In this document: positions 7,239 through 13,504 of the stretch, one piece after another
How the letters are laid out: every line of letters starts with the position of its first letter
Position numbering within the stretch: position 1 is the stretch's first letter
Assembly: GCA_002255105.1 (NCBI GenBank)
Contig: NJEK01000039.1
Span: 1 to 16,432 of the forward strand
DNA length: 16,432 bases
Source: Candidatus Wolframiiraptor sp. EX4484-121
Lineage (GTDB): Archaea > Thermoproteota > Nitrososphaeria_A > Caldarchaeales > Wolframiiraptoraceae
Direction of reading: 5' to 3'
Translations under genes and position numbers: made by a program
Notes under the pieces: generated by a model
What the model was told of the DNA's origin: nothing
The model's input: only the letters and a program-made list of their open reading frames with translations
Databases searched by the model: none

Positions 7239-7586
7239 TTACCTAGACTCCTCTTCTCTCCCCCTCAGCAACTCCCCTAAGCTCACTCCCTTAAGCCCGC
7301 GTTTACCTGAGGGCTTAACAAGTTCGATGGATTCCTCCTCCACCGGGACGAGCAACCGGATCTTAAGGAACTTCTCAAGTTTTCTAGCGAGCTGGATCGA
7401 AGGTCTAAACTGTCCAGCCTCAATCTTCTTTATCACCGTGAGCTTCTCGTTAAGCTGGGCTGCTAGATCCTGCTGGGTTAGGCCGAGCTTTATCCTAGCC
7501 CTCTTAACGAGCTCCCCAAAATCCTCGACGAGCTCTAGATCCTCTCCAGGTAGCTCCAATCTCCTCCTACCCCTAGTTCGCGGCAT
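7239..7586 (-). CDS. MBF1-like helix-turn-helix protein without zinc ribbon
   Basis: The 115-aa protein has a Cro/C1-type HTH (about 24-79: GELVKRARIKLGLTQQDLAAQLNEKLTVIKKIEAGQFRPS) of the MBF1 subtype. In archaea MBF1 has been tied to ribosome function, and in eukaryotes it is a transcriptional coactivator. Archaeal MBF1 normally starts with a CxxC...CxxC zinc ribbon. Here the N-terminus is only a short basic stretch (MPRTRGRRRLELPG), and an in-frame TAA about 14 codons upstream excludes a longer form. The C-terminal tail (about 80-115) is charged. The ATG at 7586 sits about 29 bp from a TATA-like box. It is upstream of hflX on the same strand, with about 36 bp between it and the hflX 5' fragment. 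Confidence 0.8.
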   Translation of the reverse strand: MPRTRGRRRLELPGEDLELVEDFGELVKRARIKLGLTQQDLAAQLNEKLTVIKKIEAGQFRPSIQLARKLEKFLKIRLLVPVEEESIELVKPSGKRGLKGVSLGELLRGREEESR

Positions 7587-7607
7587 TCGCCAATTCTTGA
7601 GCTGGCT

Positions 7608-7622
7608 AGCATATTAATCTTC
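7608..7622. promoter_or_regulatory. Shared AT-rich promoter box between divergent genes
   Basis: The near-palindromic ATATTAAT lies in a 45-bp divergent gap. On the minus strand it is about 29 bp from the MBF1-like ATG. On the plus strand it would place transcription start near 7639, inside the longest reading of the next gene, which favours that gene's later ATGs (7662 or 7695). Confidence 0.4.
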
Positions 7623-7631
7623 AATTTCTAG

Positions 7632-9047
7632 ATGATTCGCGGTGCCGTTCTAAAAGCTAGTATGATAAGGAGGGGTAAACCAGTTAACGGCGAGATGAGG
7701 GGCGGAAAGCTCATCCCAACAATCTTAATCATGATCCTAACCATGATGGTGGCCGCGGGCTACTTTCCCCAAGTAACGGCCGATAAGTGCGTGATCCCAG
7801 GATCTGAGGCCGACATCTATAACCCTGGCCAAAAGGTCGTCGTGGCCTGGAATGGAACCATTGAGAAGCTCATCCTGTCAACGGACCTATACTCATCGAA
7901 GGGGACCAAGGTTCTCGAGATAATTCCATTGCCTTCTAAGCCCTCCGTCCAGAAGGGAAGCCACAAGATCTTCACGGAGATCCAGAGGATGATCTATCGA
8001 CATGCCCCGCTGGCCGCGGTCGAGAAGGGTGGGGGGCGGGGGCCTGAGATAGTCTTCCATGAGAGGATTGGGGCGCACGACATCATGGTCGTTAAGGCTC
8101 ATGAGGTTGAGGAACTCGTAAGCTTCCTAAGGGATTATGCGTCGAGGGAGGGGCTTAAGAGCCTGAGGATAACCGAGAGGATTAGGGAGATTGTCGAAGA
8201 TTATCTCCAAAGGGGTTTCAACTACTGGGTCTTGGATCTGGTCGAGGTCGGCGAGAAGGTTAGGAGCGTGGAGCCGATAATCTATACCTTTAGATCAGAT
8301 GAACTATACTACCCGCTCAAGGTTTCGAGGGCGGCTAAGGGCGAGACCAGGATAATAGTCTACGCCATAACGAGACATGGGATCAGCGGGGAGAGCCTAC
8401 CTGCAGGGTTCAAGATCGCGGAGTATAGGAGGATCGGCGCTCGCCTAAGCTTTCCACTAACGGGTAAGGATCTTGAGAAAATAGATTCAGGAATAGCCGG
8501 GATGTTCGATGGCTGGGCATGGTTCACCGCGGCCATCTATGAGGGGAATCTCGAGGACTTGGAAGAGGATATCGAGGTAAAGGGTAGAGGATGTAGGTTC
8601 ATCGAGGTCTCGACCGATAGGTTGAGCTACAATCTTGGCGAGCCTGTCAAGATAACAGTCCACTTCGTCCACCTAGCTCCTGGATGCTATGAGATACAGG
8701 TTGTCCACCACCATGAGATTCGGCTGGAGGTCTTCAGAGACGGCGAGTTCGTGAAAGGTTGGAATTGGAGGGCGAATGAGGATCTGACGAAAACTGTTTA
8801 CTGGACTCCGGATAAGCCTGGAATCTATAGGATCAGGGCGAGCTCGTGGTTTAACGGGAAGAGGCTTGAGGCCGAGGCAGAATGCGTGATGAGCGTGGAT
8901 GGGGGCGGCTCTGCCCACATAATCGAACACCCATTCGAGTCGATCGTCTACGGCGTGGTCCTAGGCGCGGCGCTGGTCATCCTAGGGATTGGGGTGGGGT
9001 ATCTTCTCGCAAGGCGCGGCGCTAGAGGATCCTCTCAAGAGCCTTGA
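7632..9047 (+). CDS. Secreted, C-terminally anchored DUF2330-like protein with an Ig-like domain
   Basis: The longest reading is 471 aa from ATG 7632; ATG 7662 or 7695 may be the true start because the signal peptide begins near residue 22 (RGGKLIPTILIMILTMMVAAG, cleavage near VTA/DK at about 50). The mature N-terminal part (about 51-250) follows the DUF2330 pattern: a strand HDIMVVKAHEVEELVSFLRDYA, a helix with YLQRGFNYWVLDL, then YTFRSDELYYPLKVS. Residues about 325-422 look like an all-beta Ig/BsuPI-like domain (DRLSYNLGEPVKITVHF, YWTPDKPGIYRIRASS). A membrane segment (about 437-460) and a short basic tail follow. So it is an extracellular type I membrane protein; its biochemical role is unknown. 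Its 3' end overlaps the convergent DUF116 gene by 26 nt. Confidence 0.75.
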   Translation: MIRGAVLKASMIRRGKPVNGEMRGGKLIPTILIMILTMMVAAGYFPQVTADKCVIPGSEADIYNPGQKVVVAWNGTIEKLILSTDLYSSKGTKVLEIIPLPSKPSVQKGSHKIFTEIQRMIYRHAPLAAVEKGGGRGPEIVFHERIGAHDIMVVKAHEVEELVSFLRDYASREGLKSLRITERIREIVEDYLQRGFNYWVLDLVEVGEKVRSVEPIIYTFRSDELYYPLKVSRAAKGETRIIVYAITRHGISGESLPAGFKIAEYRRIGARLSFPLTGKDLEKIDSGIAGMFDGWAWFTAAIYEGNLEDLEEDIEVKGRGCRFIEVSTDRLSYNLGEPVKITVHFVHLAPGCYEIQVVHHHEIRLEVFRDGEFVKGWNWRANEDLTKTVYWTPDKPGIYRIRASSWFNGKRLEAEAECVMSVDGGGSAHIIEHPFESIVYGVVLGAALVILGIGVGYLLARRGARGSSQEP

Positions 9048-9486
9048 CATCGAACCAGGTGTTTGCGCAACCATTCTTTAGGAGTGGGAGGCCTTGGGCC
9101 GGGATCCCAAACTGCTTTGTAATCTGATAGCCCAGCATGAGCTCCATTCCACACGCCACGCCCACAACCGCCTCATAACGTCTCGAGGCCAAGATCTTTG
9201 GGACGCAGGACCCGCCTGGAATCACATAGACATCGTAGCCCCGCTCCTCGGCCAGGGTTACGGCTTGATTTATCAGGCAGTCGGGAGAGCAGTGTTGGCA
9301 GATGTAGGTTGGGATCGATGGATCGAAGATGGCCTTACACCTATTATCCATGTATTTCCTCGCGCAGTGGGGTAGGAGGAGGACCTTTCTCCCACCCTCC
9401 TTAGCTCCATTAAACCTCTCCCTATTCATCACGTTCAGCGCTTGAATCTCTAGAAAGTCTTCGAGCAAGGATATTGCCTCATTCAA
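9022..9486 (-). CDS. DUF116 cysteine-rich protein
   Basis: 154 aa with the DUF116 signature: LLLPHCARKY (37-45), a Cys cluster ICQHCSPDC (62-70), VIPGGSCVPKI (88-98), AVVGVACGMEL (106-116), and PAQGLPLLKNGCANTW (129-144). Cysteines at 41, 50, 63, 66, 70, 94, 112 and 140 are well placed for metal or iron-sulfur binding. The function is not established; DUF116 proteins occur in archaea and anaerobic bacteria. It starts at ATG 9486, 18 nt after the stop of a 46-aa ORF on the same strand, so the two probably share a transcript. The archaeal family often has an N-terminal membrane segment; here that is absent and only a short helix precedes the Cys-rich core. Confidence 0.88.
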   Translation of the reverse strand: MNEAISLLEDFLEIQALNVMNRERFNGAKEGGRKVLLLPHCARKYMDNRCKAIFDPSIPTYICQHCSPDCLINQAVTLAEERGYDVYVIPGGSCVPKILASRRYEAVVGVACGMELMLGYQITKQFGIPAQGLPLLKNGCANTWFDVKALERIL

Positions 9487-9504
9487 GTTCAGCCCAGTAA
9501 ACTC

Positions 9505-9645
9505 CTAGATCCTGAACTTCTTGACCAGGGTGCGCGCGATATCGCCGAACCTTCTATGAAGCCTTGAGTCGTAGGCGGCCCTCATAAGCTCCTCGAAGAA
9601 CTCCCTCGGAAGCCTCCTCAAGTCGAACGTGAACCTGTAAGGCAT
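9505..9645 (-). CDS. Small basic/amphipathic protein (46 aa), unknown
   Basis: An ATG-to-TAG frame encodes 46 residues, beginning MPYRFTFDLRRLPREFFEEL and ending in a basic helix LVKKFRI. It is rich in Arg and aromatics with no cysteines or membrane segment. Support for a real gene: codon use (AGG, CTT, ATC) like its neighbours, a TATA-like box (minus-strand CTTAAAGAT, about 9669-9677) about 28 bp upstream of the ATG, and close spacing to the DUF116 gene. I do not recognise the family. Confidence 0.6.
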   Translation of the reverse strand: MPYRFTFDLRRLPREFFEELMRAAYDSRLHRRFGDIARTLVKKFRI

Positions 9646-9730
9646 CGAGATCTAAATCGTGGCCCCCAATCTTTAAGCTTAGGGGAGGAACCCTTAAAAT
9701 GCGGGATTAAATCCGAGTAGTAGGGCGGCT

Positions 9731-9832
9731 ATGAGGCTCGAGGACCTATTCCTCGAATTCGAGGACGAAGAGGAGGAGTGGGAGGAGTTCGAAGAGGAAG
9801 AGGAGGAGTGGGAAGAGGAGGAAGAGTTCTAG
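9731..9832 (+). CDS. Extremely acidic 33-residue mini-protein
   Basis: ATG 9731 to TAG 9832 encodes 33 residues: a short head MRLEDLFLEFED, then almost only Glu broken by Trp and Phe at intervals (EEEEWEEF, EEEEEEWEEE, ending EEF). The gene appears independent: a TATA-like TTAAAAT at 9694-9700 would start transcription about 8 nt before the ATG, and a T-rich terminator follows at 9852. The aromatic residues in an acidic run recall acidic tails that bind basic partners such as histones or ribosomal proteins. No family is recognised. A non-coding purine-rich origin is possible but the clean start/stop and flanking signals favour a peptide. Confidence 0.5.
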   Translation: MRLEDLFLEFEDEEEEWEEFEEEEEEWEEEEEF

Positions 9833-9851
9833 AGCCGCTAAACTAAAAACC

Positions 9852-9863
9852 AAAAATATTTTT
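9852..9863. terminator. Bidirectional A/T-tract terminator
   Basis: The palindrome AAAAATATTTTT with flanking runs gives a T-rich 3' end on both strands, between the convergent acidic mini-ORF and the HemK-like gene, whose TGA overlaps its edge. Archaeal polymerase terminates on such T-tracts. Confidence 0.55.
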
Positions 9864-10411
9864 CATTCTTTGACGCATTTTACCGCCAACAGCTCCTCGA
9901 AGAAGAGCTTGGCCTTATCCACGACCTTTATCGAGAAGCCCTCTCCCCTCAGCTTTTCGAGGATGGATTCAAGGTTGGATGTCAGGCTCGATACCACGAT
10001 CAGGAGAACTCCTCCGCGCTCAATCCTCTTGGAAGCATCCTCCACCAGCCTGTCGACGAGCCTCCAGCCACCCTCTATCGCCCGATCACCGACCTCCGGT
10101 TCGAGGTAAGGTGGGTTCGACACTATTAGGTCGAATAGCTTCGAGCTTCTATAAGCAGTCAAGAGATCTCCGCATACGGGATGCGCCCTACCCCATACCC
10201 CACTTCTCTTCAATAGATCCCTAGTCCTCCTGATGGCGTTAAGCGAGATATCCACGGCGTGGACCTCATCCGAGAGTTCGCCGAGCCTCGCCGAGATCAG
10301 TCCGGAGCCAGATCCTATCTCAACAGCCCTCTTAAACCGTTTCCCAAGACCTTCAATCGCTCTCAGGAGTAGTAGCGTATCTTCCGAGGGCCCGTAAACC
10401 TCATCGCTCAT
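9863..10411 (-). CDS. HemK/PrmC-like protein glutamine methyltransferase (archaeal Mtq2 type)
   Basis: The 182-aa product is a class I SAM-dependent methyltransferase: the SAM loop VEIGSGSGLIS (residues about 27-37), the acidic VHAVDIS strand end, and the catalytic NPPYLEPE motif that binds the substrate amide. The short length without an N-terminal domain matches archaeal/eukaryotic Mtq2 (HemK2), which methylates the glutamine of the GGQ loop in release factor aRF1, with Trm112 as usual partner. The start is ATG 10411, where homology begins (MSDEVYGPSEDT); its ATGA overlaps the asnS stop, so translation is coupled. The frame runs farther upstream only as a shadow of asnS. Confidence 0.88.
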   Translation of the reverse strand: MSDEVYGPSEDTLLLLRAIEGLGKRFKRAVEIGSGSGLISARLGELSDEVHAVDISLNAIRRTRDLLKRSGVWGRAHPVCGDLLTAYRSSKLFDLIVSNPPYLEPEVGDRAIEGGWRLVDRLVEDASKRIERGGVLLIVVSSLTSNLESILEKLRGEGFSIKVVDKAKLFFEELLAVKCVKE

Positions 10412-11703
10412 GGATACACTCTCGCCGGAGTCCTCGGGAAGAGGCATGCATCCCTTATATGCGGGAGCTTTAGGAGCCACCGGAGCATCCTCTCGATCCC
10501 TAGGCCGAATCCGCTGTGGGGGATCGAGCCATACTTCCTAAGATCTAGATACCATCGATAATCCTCCGGGTTTAGGCCGTTTTCCTTAAGCCTCTCGATG
10601 AGCTGGTCGTAGTCGTGGATTCTCTGACCCCCTCCAACCACCTCACCATATCCCTCAGGGGCCAGGAGGTCCGCGTTCCTACAAACCCTTGGATCGGCCG
10701 GATCTGGGAGATGGTAGAACGCCTTGGCCTCCCTAGGCCAGTGGGTTACGAAGAAGGGCTTCTCAAACTCCTTCGACAGCTCCCTCTCCTCGTCCGCCCC
10801 GAAGTCGTCCCCCCACTTAATATCGAATCCCTTGCTCAGTAAGATGTCTAGGGCCTCAGAGTATCTTATCTTTGGGTAGGGTGGCTCGGCGACCTTTGGA
10901 TCGAGCTTGACCCCCAAGAATTCAAGCTCCTTCCTACCCTTCTCATAGACCCCTAGGACCATCGAGTAGAATAGTTCTTCGATTATCTCCATTATGTCCT
11001 CTAGCTCCGCATGGGCGACCTCCACCTCGAGATGCCAAAACTCGGTTAGATGCTTTCTAGTCCTGCTGAGCTCTGCCCTGAAGCTCGGTTGGAGGCTATA
11101 CACCTTTTCGAGCCCATAGATCGCGGCCTCCTGATAGAGCTGGACGCTCTGGGTTAGGTAGACGGTTCGATCGAAGTAGTCGACCTTGAAGAGGGTTGCC
11201 CCACCCTCGACCGCCGCCGTTATGAAGCTCGGGCAGTGGATCTCGATGAACCCGTGATCCTTCAACCAACTCCTGGCCGAGTCAACTAAGATCGCCCTCA
11301 GCTTCATCACCGCCGCGATCCTAGGGCTTCGGATGTGGAGATGGCGATGATCAAGTAGGAACCTTAGGCCCGCATCCTTCCTTATCGGAAACTCGTCCAG
11401 GCTCGGGCCTAGAATCTCCAAGCTCTTGCATCTAAGCTCAACTCCATTCGGCGCCCTTAGATCATGTTTTATAATACCCTTAACTCTTATCGCGGACTCC
11501 AGCTTAAGCTCCTCGGCGGCTCTGAAGCTCTCTTCATCGGCTATACCCTTCTTCAACGCGACCTGGATGACTCCCGTGGAGTCTCTGAGATCTAGGAATA
11601 TGAGACCTCCGTGGATCCTCTTATTCCTGACCCAGCCGACCAGCTCTACCTCATCATCCTCTTCGGCCCTAAGCGCGTCCTCGACGAAGAACTTCTTCAG
11701 CAT
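10408..11703 (-). CDS. asnS: Asparaginyl-tRNA synthetase
   Basis: A class IIb aminoacyl-tRNA synthetase of 431 aa that charges tRNA-Asn with asparagine. The N-terminal OB-fold anticodon-binding domain spans about 1-100 (VELVGWVRNKRIHGGLIFLDLRD). The catalytic domain has motif 1 near LKDHGFIEIHCPSFI, a TQSVQLYQEAAIYGLEKVY segment, motif 2 (PSFRAELSRTRKHLTEFWHLEVE), and motif 3 (HSGFGLGIERMLRWLL). The ending RYGSIPHSG-like segment plus FPRTPARVYP and GEVVGGGQRIHDYDQL favour AsnRS over the closely related AspRS. A gene for direct charging suggests this archaeon does not depend only on the transamidation route. The ATG at 11703 is preceded by a 56-bp gap from the upstream tRNA-binding-domain gene. 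Confidence 0.93.
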   Translation of the reverse strand: MLKKFFVEDALRAEEDDEVELVGWVRNKRIHGGLIFLDLRDSTGVIQVALKKGIADEESFRAAEELKLESAIRVKGIIKHDLRAPNGVELRCKSLEILGPSLDEFPIRKDAGLRFLLDHRHLHIRSPRIAAVMKLRAILVDSARSWLKDHGFIEIHCPSFITAAVEGGATLFKVDYFDRTVYLTQSVQLYQEAAIYGLEKVYSLQPSFRAELSRTRKHLTEFWHLEVEVAHAELEDIMEIIEELFYSMVLGVYEKGRKELEFLGVKLDPKVAEPPYPKIRYSEALDILLSKGFDIKWGDDFGADEERELSKEFEKPFFVTHWPREAKAFYHLPDPADPRVCRNADLLAPEGYGEVVGGGQRIHDYDQLIERLKENGLNPEDYRWYLDLRKYGSIPHSGFGLGIERMLRWLLKLPHIRDACLFPRTPARVYP

Positions 11704-11759
11704 CCGTTACCGACCCATTGATCCCTAATCTAGCCTCCATTTTTCCTTTATCATCGATT

Positions 11760-12089
11760 CTAGAGGACCTTCGATCCCACCGGGACATCCTTCTCGGGCT
11801 TTATCGGAACCACCTCCTCCTCGCTCGGAACCGCCGCTAAGATCATGCACTCCGAGACCACCCCCCTTATCTTCCTAGGCTTTAGGTTCACAACGAAGAC
11901 GTACTGCTTTCCGATGAAGTGCTCTGGGTCGTAGATATGGCCAAGCCCTGCCACGGATTGCCTCCTGAACTCTCCGAAGTCGACCGTGAATTTCAGGAGC
12001 TTTGTCGCCCCCGGAACCCTTTCCGCCGAGACCACCTTCCCAACTCTTATGTCGAGCCTTTGAAACTCGGAAAACTCGATCTCAACCAC
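11760..12089 (-). CDS. Stand-alone tRNA-binding domain protein (MetRS-beta/CsaA-like)
   Basis: About 109 aa forming one OB-fold tRNA-binding domain: FSEFQRLDIRVGKVVSAERVPGATKLLKFTVDFG, then SVAGLGHIY, VFVVNLKPRKIRGVVSECMILAA and the end KPEKDVPVGSKVL. In archaea such proteins are the separate beta part of MetRS or CsaA-like factors that bind tRNA in trans. GTG 12089 is chosen because homology starts there; a longer in-frame form from ATG 12128 adds MSGSHYISCWWCG. A still longer open frame only mirrors the Lys-rich gene on the other strand. It sits upstream of asnS on the same strand, which fits a tRNA-charging role. Confidence 0.87.
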   Translation of the reverse strand: MVEIEFSEFQRLDIRVGKVVSAERVPGATKLLKFTVDFGEFRRQSVAGLGHIYDPEHFIGKQYVFVVNLKPRKIRGVVSECMILAAVPSEEEVVPIKPEKDVPVGSKVL

Positions 12090-12137
12090 ACCGCACCACC
12101 AACACGAAATGTAGTGAGACCCGCTCATTATTATTCG

Positions 12138-12184
12138 TTCCGAAAATCTTTCGCATGGATTGATGTGTAATTTTTTCCGAAAAT
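12138..12184. repeat. Two 10-bp direct repeats in a divergent promoter
   Basis: TTCCGAAAAT occurs at 12138-12147 and again at 12175-12184, 37 bp apart start to start, between the tRNA-binding-domain gene and the Lys-rich protein gene. The second copy abuts the TATA box of the Lys-rich gene, where a regulator could act. Function is inferred from position only. Confidence 0.45.
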
Positions 12185-12195
12185 TTTTTATATAA
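12184..12195 (+). promoter_or_regulatory. TATA box of the Lys/Arg-rich protein gene
   Basis: TTTTTTATATAA, the clearest TATA-like element in the window, is centred about 40 bp before the ATG at 12232. Transcription would start near 12217, leaving a purine-rich leader with GGTGAAAGAAG ahead of the start. Confidence 0.65.
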
Positions 12196-12231
12196 CTTAA
12201 AACATGTAAAAAATGCTGGTGAAAGAAGAAA

Positions 12232-12456
12232 ATGCCGCGTAAGAAGACCGCGAGAAAGAGGAAGACTGCGAGGAAGAAGACCACGAGGAAGAGGAAGACG
12301 ACTAAGAGAAAGGCTAGAAAGAAGAAGGCAGCTAGGAAGAAGAAAACCACAAGGAAGAAGACCACGAGGAAGAAGAAGGGAAGGGCGAGGGCTAAGAGGG
12401 CTAAGCCAAAGGCCGCGCCTGCTCCTGCGCCTGAGGAAAAAGTTGAGGTGGTCTAA
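12232..12456 (+). CDS. Lys/Arg-rich histone H1-tail-like DNA-binding protein
   Basis: The 74-aa product begins MPRKKTARKRKTARKKTTRK and continues as repeated (R/K)KKTxRK units to about residue 58, then RARAKRAKPKAAPAPAPEEK and a short acidic end. This composition matches eukaryotic H1 C-terminal tails and bacterial Lys-rich nucleoid proteins (HctB/AlgP-like), which bind DNA or RNA without a folded domain. No globular domain is present. The strong TATA box and T-rich downstream stretch suggest a well expressed single gene. Likely role: chromatin compaction, possibly beside histones or Alba; this is inference. The repeats may vary in number between strains. Confidence 0.8.
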   Translation: MPRKKTARKRKTARKKTTRKRKTTKRKARKKKAARKKKTTRKKTTRKKKGRARAKRAKPKAAPAPAPEEKVEVV

Positions 12457-12479
12457 GGGAGCCTACTTACCCAAAATCC

Positions 12480-12495
12480 CCATTTTTCTATTTTG
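12480..12495 (+). terminator. T-rich terminator after the Lys/Arg-rich gene
   Basis: CCATTTTTCTATTTTG, 24 bp after the stop of the Lys/Arg-rich gene on the plus strand, is a run of T-tracts typical of archaeal termination. Confidence 0.5.
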
Positions 12496-12505
12496 ATTAC
12501 CGTGA

Positions 12506-13102
12506 CTAGATATAGTAATCCTCATCTATGCTCGTCTCGGTCCTTACAGGTCTCCTCTTGAGCTGGGCTATCTGGGCGGTTAAGATCGCCAATCCCGTTG
12601 GTATGGTGAAGAGCGAGAGAATATCTATCGGTCTAGAGAGTAAGTCGGATGTCAACAGATCGACCTCGACGAGCCATGAGTTTAGATCTGGCCAAGTTGG
12701 GGCTGATAGGAAGACCGACGCTATCCAGAGAAGTAAGATTATCGAAGCCGACGCGAACATGGCCTTACCGCTCTTCTCCGGATCTCTGAGAGCGATCCCG
12801 GTCGCGATGGCGGTTGCCAGCCATATTAGGATGGGGATTATTCCCTGCGGCCCTCCACCTCCAACCATCCTCACCCCGGCCGCCGAGGAGATTGGGGTTA
12901 AGAGGGGTGTGTAAGTCGCTAAGATCGCCCTGAAGATATTGTATTGGCTTGGGGTTTGAGGGCTTAGAGTATATGGGGTGATTAAGGCTCCTCCGAGAGT
13001 CAGGATCCCGAGCCCGATCATCAGGCCTATTGCTACGTTCCGCATCCCAGGATCAGTTTTCAACCTCATGGGATAAGGGTTTCCATTCTGGGGAGATGTC
13101 AT
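12506..13102 (-). CDS. Predicted four-helix membrane protein, unknown
   Basis: 198 aa from ATG 13102, not assigned to a family. The N-terminus is polar (about 1-21). Hydrophobic helices lie at about 22-44 (VAIGLMIGLGILTLGGALI), 87-105 (GIIPILIWLATAIATGIAL), 111-132 (KAMFASASIILLLWIASVF) and 159-182 (IDILSLFTIPTGLAILTAQ). Between the first two lies a loop of about 40 residues ending in VRMVGGGGPQG. The tail (about 183-198) has basic then acidic residues (KRRPVRTETSIDEDYYI) and is probably cytoplasmic. It stands alone, transcribed opposite to the genes on both sides. Confidence 0.7.
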   Translation of the reverse strand: MTSPQNGNPYPMRLKTDPGMRNVAIGLMIGLGILTLGGALITPYTLSPQTPSQYNIFRAILATYTPLLTPISSAAGVRMVGGGGPQGIIPILIWLATAIATGIALRDPEKSGKAMFASASIILLLWIASVFLSAPTWPDLNSWLVEVDLLTSDLLSRPIDILSLFTIPTGLAILTAQIAQLKRRPVRTETSIDEDYYI

Positions 13103-13192
13103 CTTAACATAAGACTCTCGGCTAATTACCCTGATAATCCCCTTTAATGGTAATAAGTTGGAGGCAGGTTCAAGCCTTAATGGGGTCTGAGA

Positions 13193-13504
13193 ATGCTCAG
13201 GGGATTCATAACCTCAAGGAGATATAAGACGAGCGGGAGAAATAAGGCTGTGAGGGAATACATCGTATCATTTCCGGGGATAGATAGCCTTGACAAGGCG
13301 AAGCTGCTGATCGGGAAGCAGGTCGAGTACAGAGATGAGGACCTCAGGGTTAAGGGTAGCATCGTAGCGACTCACGGCGTTCGGGGGAGGGTTAGGGTCA
13401 GATTCAGAAAGGGTCTACCGGGTGAGCTCGATCCAACCAAAGTATTCCTAAAGCTTAACGGCGACCTGATAAGAGGTCTTCGGTTAGAGACCCCTTCCTC
13501 CTAA
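13193..13504 (+). CDS. rpl35ae: Large ribosomal subunit protein eL33 (L35Ae)
   Basis: 103 aa with the L35Ae signature: KLLIGKQVEYR (residues about 37-47), VKGSIVATHGVRGRVRVRFRKGLPGEL (about 53-79). eL33 is an archaeal/eukaryotic-specific protein of the large subunit with an SH3-like barrel. The N-terminus (FITSRRYKTSGRNKAVREYIVSF) fits the family; the C-terminal 20 or so residues after GLPGEL are longer and less typical, and they are encoded across the overlap with the convergent DNA ligase gene (50 nt). The ATG at 13193 is chosen because the first beta strand follows at once. A TTTAAT box about 49 bp upstream could serve as promoter. Confidence 0.88.
   Translation: MLRGFITSRRYKTSGRNKAVREYIVSFPGIDSLDKAKLLIGKQVEYRDEDLRVKGSIVATHGVRGRVRVRFRKGLPGELDPTKVFLKLNGDLIRGLRLETPSS

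Noticed and set aside
9731..9832. Acidic tail of a ribosomal stalk protein (rpl12 remnant)
   Set aside because: L12 ends in a GLxxLFG-like motif and has an N-terminal dimer domain; neither is present, and the ORF has its own start and terminator.
10412..10480. Longer N-terminus for the HemK-like methyltransferase
   Set aside because: It lies inside asnS and has no family match; ATG 10411 overlapping the asnS stop is the expected coupled start.
12090..12365. Phe/Leu/Val-rich N-terminal extension on the minus strand before the tRNA-binding-domain gene
   Set aside because: It is the antisense reading of the Lys/Arg-rich gene (AAG/AGG-rich DNA reads as Phe/Leu on the other strand) and crosses the divergent promoter; homology starts at GTG 12089.
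12232..12456. Tandem DNA repeat without coding function
   Set aside because: The AAGAAGA-like periodicity follows codons of a clean ORF with promoter, start, Pro/Ala linker and acidic end, so a protein explains it better.
13193..13504. Gar1-like RNA-binding protein
   Set aside because: The HGVRGRVRVRFRKGLPG signature belongs to eL33/L35Ae; Gar1 would show a different core and no GLPG motif.
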